The notes under the pieces are model-generated. The model did no database searches, was not told the origin of the DNA, and was given only the letters and a program-made list of their open reading frames with translations. A stretch of DNA of 64,000 nucleotides from Brachypodius melanocephalos (lineage: Eukaryota; Chordata; Aves; Passeriformes; Pycnonotidae): the NCBI GenBank assembly GCA_013398615.1, contig VZSR01003371.1, positions 827,608-891,607 of the forward strand. Reading direction: 5' to 3'. This document shows, one piece after another, positions 57,992 to 64,000 of the stretch (the first letter of the stretch is position 1; each line of letters opens with the position of its first letter). Both the position numbers and the translations under genes were made by a program.

Positions 57992-58278
57992 CAATGCCTC
58001 CACCATCCCTCTGGATGATGACACCAATGCCTCCACCATCCCTCTGGATGATGACACCAATGCCTCCACCATCCCTCTGGATGATGACACCAATGCCTCC
58101 ACCATCCCTCTGGATGATGACACCAATGCCTCCACCATCCCTCTGGATGATGACACCAATGCCTCCACCATCCCTCTGGATGATGACACCAATGCCTCCA
58201 CCATCCCTCTGGATGATGATATCAATGCCTCCACCATCTCTCTGGATGATGACACCAATGCCTCCACCATCCCTCTGG
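57992..58278. repeat. 33-base minisatellite, 8.7 copies
   Basis: Units start at 57992, 58025, 58058, 58091, 58124, 58157, 58190, 58223 and 58256, exactly 33 bases apart. Six or seven are identical; 58190 and 58223 carry substitutions. Because 33 is a multiple of three and the unit has no stop in several frames, it gives 11-residue repeats on plus (PMPPPSLWMMT) and on minus (RDGGGIGVIIQ). No splice site or homologue suggests a real protein. Confidence 0.95.
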
Positions 58279-61200
58279 CTTCTCTCCACGATCCCCATCC
58301 CAGCCAGCTCATTCCAGCTGCTGAAGGGTGAGTGCCAAGGGCTGTCTGATGTCACCTGGGATGTCCTGGCTGTTCCCTGGTTGCTGGCTCAGGAGGACAC
58401 TCTGTAGGTGCTCAGTCAGGTGTCTCAGATGCCCATGAACCCGTGAAGATGGAAAAGGTCTGGCAGGACTTCTTAGCTGGGAAAGAAAAGGGGAAGCACA
58501 GTAGATCCATCAATCAATCCAGTGTGATGTGGAGGGGTGGGAGGGATCAACTTGTTCATCCCAAAGTGATTTCTCAAAGGAATTTCTGGCTGAAGTTTCG
58601 GGAGGATTCTCCCTACACCAGAACTGTATCTGTGCATTTTGCATTGCTGGGGAGGATTCCATGTGCTGGTGGAATAGCAAAGGAATCCCCTGGCTCAGCT
58701 TTCCATCACGAAACATGATGATTTCCCAAAAGTGCCCTCATAAACATTTCCAGGCAGCACCCTCTTTGTCAGTCCGGTCAAACTTCAAAGAAAGAGGAAG
58801 ACACAGCTGATGCAATGAAATTCTTTTTACTAATTCTGCACTTGGACAAAAATGCATCCTATTGTGTTCCTTTGGAAGAGGGGTAACTGTGCTGCTCCAG
58901 GAGCACAGGGGCAGCATCCTGCTGCATTTACAGCATTTTTACTTCCTCAGGTGAATGTTGACACAAGGCTGCCTTGTGATGTGATAGAGGAGGAGGTGGG
59001 TTTTTTTTTTTCCTGCTTCTTCTTTTGCAAAGTCTTCCTCCTGAATGACCTGGTGACATAAGACCTTAAATCTGGAATTACCTTAAGAGCTGCTTTTGTC
59101 TTCCGTCTGCTCCATGGGCAAGGAGACAGCAATTCCATAGGAAATCTCTTTTAGGATCACTTTCCTGTCAACAGCAAGCCTATAAAGCACTGAGGAGAAA
59201 TATGGGGCTTTTTTTTAATGAACCTGGCAATTTTTTCTCCATTTTAGAACGAAGTATTCTTTGCCTTAGCTATTAGCTAACTTATTGACAGTGATTTATG
59301 ACTCCTCTCAAGCTATTTCCAGGGTTACTGGACTGACATCATCAAATTGCTCCACTTAAGAGCAGGCAGAGCCAGCAGAGAAGCAATCCTGAGGAGCTGC
59401 CACTATTCCAGGCAGGCTTTACTGGGATGTCAATGCTGTGAAGTGCAGAGGCAGAGTTTTCTCACCCATGGTGGTAGAGCATGAACTCATGCTCCAACAA
59501 TTTTAGATGCCTCCAGGAGCTGACAGCCCTCAGGCTATGAGAGAAAAGTGAAGCATCCTAAAACTGGCTCCTCCTCACACTCCTGATAAGGGGCTCTGAA
59601 GTTGCTGTGAAAAGCAGAACTTGCTTTTCATTTATCATTTCAAATCCCTCTGTTCCTCTGGGTCTTCTGCCCTGTCCAGGACCATGAATCTCTCCTGTAG
59701 GCACATTTTCACCCTGCAGCTGTGGGACACATCCCTCTCCCATCTCTGCAGCTCTTGCTCTGAGCTGGCATCTCTGATGTGAGCAGCCCCTGTGCTTCCA
59801 GATCAACCATTCCTCCTTTTCTGGGAGGCAAGTCCCACTTCCTCCCTGTTCCTTAGTGGCCACAGTCTGCGGGCAGGGGAAGATGCTGGAAGAAAATGTT
59901 GAGGGCTATGCAGAATCTTGGGAAGATGGATTCAAGGTCATGTGGAGTACCACTCTGCAAACCCAGAGCTTTGCTGACCCGCTCCCACCCGGAGCTGCTC
60001 GGCTGTGGCAGCACAGCCCAGCCCTAAAACAGGACGCCAGTTATTTTCTTTTTATGGTGGACACCCTTGTCAAAACAAACCTTCTGAGATAAACTTTCTG
60101 CCATTCTCCCCTGGGTCACTGCTTCACACAGCCTGAGGTTGCCAGGTCCATCCTGGCCATGGCTGGGAGATGATCCCAACACGGGCACATCCGGCAGCTG
60201 TCGGGTGATGGTTCCTCCGTGTGCCTGTGGGTGGACACCTCCCTTGCACCTCCACTCCATCCTCAGGGCTGCCAGGAAGCTGCTGGCATTGCTGCCAGTC
60301 CCTGAGGGAGAATTAAGGGGTGACTGGGTGACAGCCTGCATGTCCCCCTGCTTTGCCTGCAGGCTGTCCCTGCCACAGCTGGACTCTCCTGGCATCACCT
60401 CACTCCTCAAACACATCTCGAACCAGCCGTGCCTCTGTGCAGCTCCATCCTCATGGCAGAGCCTGGGGGACACGTTTTTAATTTACCACTGATCCATCCC
60501 AGCCACCTTTGTGCCTCAGTTTCTCCCTGTGTGATTTGGAGGTGGAGGCTGTCACCCCTCTGATCCTCAGCCCCAGACAGGCTCCTGTGTCACACACCCT
60601 GCCAAGCACATCGGGGTTTCCTTGGGGACAAGTGGCTGGAGGATTGTCACCACTAGGACGATGGTAGCTCCTCCTGGGATGGACAATAAGCCAGCAGCTC
60701 ATTTTTCTCACCTTTCTGCTGCCAATCCCTGTGTTTGCCAGCTCAGCAGGTGTCTGGCATCCCCCAGCCTCCAAGGGCCAGGAATGCAAAGGCCAGGGTG
60801 ATAAAATGCCTTGGTTCAGGAGATGCCGTGGGAGATTTGCACTGCAACTGAGTCTGAAGGCAGAGTGTGCAGTGGTTAATGCAACACCTCCAAAATAACC
60901 CAGGAAAAGGCTCTTTTGATACCCCCTGCCCAGGATTTCTGTTCATCTGATCTGGCAATGGAGACAGTGAGGGATGTGAACACAGAGGCAGTGAGGGAGA
61001 TGCCAGAGGATCTTGCTGCTCTCAGTGATGCAATGAAGGCTTTTGTTTGGTCTTGGGTAAGCCTGGCATTTTTTTTCCTCTAAAAATACTCCCCAAAGAT
61101 GGACAATAAGCCAAAAAACTTGGAGTTGGTCTGGAGTCTGTCCACACAGGTAGTGGAAGTGTCTGGGATCTGCTGGCATCCAGCTGTGGTGGGTCTCCTC

Positions 61201-64000
61201 CAGGACTTGGGACCTCTGCAGATGTTTCAGGCATCCCCAACATTTTGTATGTCACCGGGCAGCCAGCTGCCCACTCCACCCCAGACACTGTACTCTGTCC
61301 AAAAGCCATCCCACTGTCCCCTCATCGCTGAAAACACAGTTTGGGTCAGGCTGGAAGCAGCAGCAGCAGCAGCAGAGGGAGCTGGTCGGCCGATGGATGC
61401 TGGAAAACTGATGCTCAGAAGGTGCTCTTGTTTCACTGAGAGCAGTTCAAGGGCTGGGCAGGAGCTGGCCCGCAAACACTGCACCCCGCCGCCGTGGTGA
61501 CCGCCAAAATGACCTTCTGTCCTCGCAAACCAGCCCGGGAGGCGGGGGAGGGATGGAGGAGCCGGGGCCGGAGCTGCTGGGAGGCAGCAGATGCCGGGCT
61601 GAGCTCCACGAGAACAAGAAGTGCGTCAGCAGAGCCCGTGCTGGGTAAATAACCCCGTCCCGAGTGGGTCCTCCTGAAGGGCAGCCTTGGAGCCAGCGCT
61701 GCCGGTTTAAAGATGTCTCCTTTCCAAGTAAAATCTTTTCATATTATCCCCTCGGGAAGCAGATTTTCATGTCACTGAAGCTTGCTTTGATTTTATTTCT
61801 ATTCTGTATTGGGATTTTAATTTTTTTAAAAATAATCACTTATTTTAAATTACGCAGCGGAAAGCCAGCTCCACAATTTAGAAAAATGTTTGTTCATTCA
61901 GGGGAAAAAAAATAAAATCAGTCCCCTGGTTCTGCTGTAAATTGGAGCGATCTTGGTAACTTTATAACACATCAATTACTGACAGTCCACTAAAGTTTAA
62001 GTCCTTAAATGAATAACCATCTGGCCAAGGGACTTTGGGTACTTCAGGGCTTGGGTTTAAATCTGTCCTTGCCCTGCCTTATCTTGTGGCTGTGAAATGA
62101 GAACTGCTCCATCTCCCAGTGGGCTCTTAGGAGGATTTGTCTGCTGGAGATGCTCAGGGGTCTGGGGAGCAAAGCCATGTGTGAAGGGCATCCCCTGGTC
62201 ACATCCCCTAGCGTGGTGTCACATGCTGTCCTTTGATGTCCCCCAGCTGCCCCATCTCCCTGCAGTCTGGCAAAGAGGTTCCCAAGGTGGAAATTTTTTT
62301 TGTCCGTGCAGGCTGATGGAAATCTCTGATGAACTCCTGCCTGCTCCCTATTTCCTGCACAGCTTTCACAATTTCTGCATTTCCGGGGAGAACTTCTCGC
62401 CCGCTTAAACTTGACTCCCTTTTTGGGCTTTAAATATTGAGAGCAGATCAATATCTCATGAACCTCCCCGGTGAAGATGAGCGTGATTTGCTGGGAGCTG
62501 CATCACCCTCTCCCCCCTCTCCTCTCTTTATTCCCACTACAAGCTCATTGAGTCGTGCCACAGGCAGAGATCCATCAAAGGCTGTAACTGCTGTGGATGT
62601 TTCCTGAAGTGTCTCATTCAGAACACGATGAGGTTTGAGTGCTTCTCCTAACGCAGGCACAAACCAGAGTTTCTGGTGTGCTCTTAGCTAATAAACCTTC
62701 AACTGCAGCCCAGAATAGCAAACTCTGTAATCACGGAAAATTGCTTTCTGATGGGTGAAAATGCACGAGCCTGGGGGGGACAGCTGCTTCCCTCCCCCCT
62801 TCTCCTCCTTTCTTAAGGCAGTGAGTAGGAAGATGGAGAGGGGAAAGGGAGGCAGGAGCATCCATCCTCCTCCCCCTCACTGTCATAATGGCTCTTTTGG
62901 CGTTTGCCTCTGGTTATCGTTGCAAATTGAGATTTTAGGATGGGTGGGAAGGGGACCTCTCCGAGTCACTGTGAAAGCTTCCCCAGTCTGGGCTTCATCC
63001 AGGAGGTTGCTGAGCCTTCCGTGGTGGCGCCAAGTTAATTTTTCCCTGAAAAAAAGGAATCCCTGATTCCTGAACAGAGGAAACCTGCACCACCAGGGAA
63101 GGGATGGGCTGGTGGGGTTCATCCATGAAGTCTGAAGTATCTGCGTTTCACCAGGGAGCTCCAGAGAGACCTGGGAGAGCTTGAGCCTCATCCCAGCCAG
63201 AGACACCCCTCAGGATAACACCAGCCCTTGGCTGGAGAGTGGGGGAAGAGCTTTTCTGGTGGGTGGGGAATACTCCAGTCCCTCCAACTGGAAGAGTGGT
63301 CTGCAAGAGGCAGAAGGAAGGAGCTGCTAGTGCTGCAGAGAAATGCCTTGGGGACACACCTGGGCTTGCGGGTGTCAAATGTGGATTAGCAGGAGAGGAA
63401 ATGCGAAGGATCTAAGGGCAGGAAAGGTCCCCTCTCCCTGCCAGGGCAGGAACATCCCCCTCCATGTCCTTCTTGGGGGGTTTACGGCTCCGTGGGATGC
63501 GTGATGTGAGGCACTGCAGGGAGCTCCTGTCAGCAGGCACTGCAGGGCACCGAACCCTCTCCGGGGAGAATTCCAGAGCCAGGAGCACGGCGGGGTCATC
63601 CCCTCACGTGCAGAGTGGGAGGCACTCCCTGGAAAGGCACAGGGTTATCCTGGTGTCAGCCGGGGTGACTGCGGAGCCAGGGCCAGGATGTTCCCTGGCT
63701 GGAGCCTGGCCTGGCTGAGGTCAGGTTTCCAGGAAGGATAATGTCCCTGGAGACATCTGAAGCACTGCAGTGACAGCCTCAGGGGGATGATGAACACAGC
63801 ACACGCAACACAGGCACGTGGCACTGAGGGAGGATGCCCAGCAGCCACAACTCACGTCTTTGCAGTCCTAAAGTTGAACTCAAACTTCAAATTCAGTGGG
63901 GAAAAAAACCCCCCAAACCCCCCCAAACCTTAGATCCACATTTCCCTCTGTGAGGTTTGGCCTTAATTAGGGTTTCTGTGTTCCTTCTGAATTATTCATG
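58279..64000. other. Intergenic, nothing recognised
   Basis: 5.7 kb with no CR1 that I can recognise. Contains a (CAG)6-7 at 61356-61377, a small CpG-containing patch at 61480-61660 and an AT-rich stretch at 61720-62030. In mammals SMOX lies on this side of RNF24, but no SMOX exon is recognisable. Confidence 0.45.

Noticed and set aside
57992..58278. CRISPR-like regular repeat array
   Set aside because: The units are directly adjacent with no unique spacers, so this is a minisatellite; the genome is vertebrate.
30145..64000. SMOX or another flanking gene
   Set aside because: Expected from mammalian synteny, but I could not recognise any exon of it in either strand; proximity alone is not evidence.

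Overview
This is vertebrate, almost certainly bird, genomic DNA. The coding exons are short, with GT..AG introns between them. The interspersed repeats are overwhelmingly 3'-truncated CR1 LINEs, whose tails end in the avian-type ATTCTATGATTCT. The rest is single-copy DNA with microsatellites, minisatellites and one CpG island. There are no operons, phage, CRISPR arrays or other prokaryotic features. Two 100-base runs of N (29607-29706 and 53848-53947) are assembly gaps of conventional size.

The one protein-coding gene I can support is RNF24, a membrane-anchored RING-H2 E3 ubiquitin ligase on the minus strand. Its five coding exons (11464-11606, 5922-5964, 4965-5006, 2903-2982, 1642-1780) join without a frameshift into a complete 148-residue protein with one transmembrane helix and all eight zinc ligands. 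The 3' UTR runs down to a poly(A) signal at 487-492. Upstream (higher coordinates), the 5' end can be partly inferred. There is a CpG-island promoter with NRF1-like and GC-box motifs at about 29.16-29.34 kb and a good splice donor at 29163. A TATA-type promoter and exon lie at about 12.95-13.23 kb. An 83-base exon-like interval at 20856-20938 has strong splice sites and is open in frame with the RNF24 start codon. None of these 5' exons is proven here.

Layout: 1-470, flank beyond the RNF24 3' end; 470-11.6 kb, coding part of RNF24; 11.6-29.3 kb, inferred 5' part of RNF24, with several CR1 copies and one long CR1 piece carrying reverse-transcriptase sequence (23.5-24.0 kb); 27.4-30.1 kb, CpG island interrupted by a 62-base-period minisatellite and by a gap in a 41-base-period minisatellite; 30.1-64 kb, intergenic DNA in which I find no gene, only CR1 fragments, microsatellites and a 33-base minisatellite at 57992-58278.

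I found no new multi-gene system. The most interesting points concern RNF24 architecture: alternative first exons, a possible N-terminal extension, a minisatellite that supplies the apparent branch point of the last intron, and minisatellites packed around the promoter.
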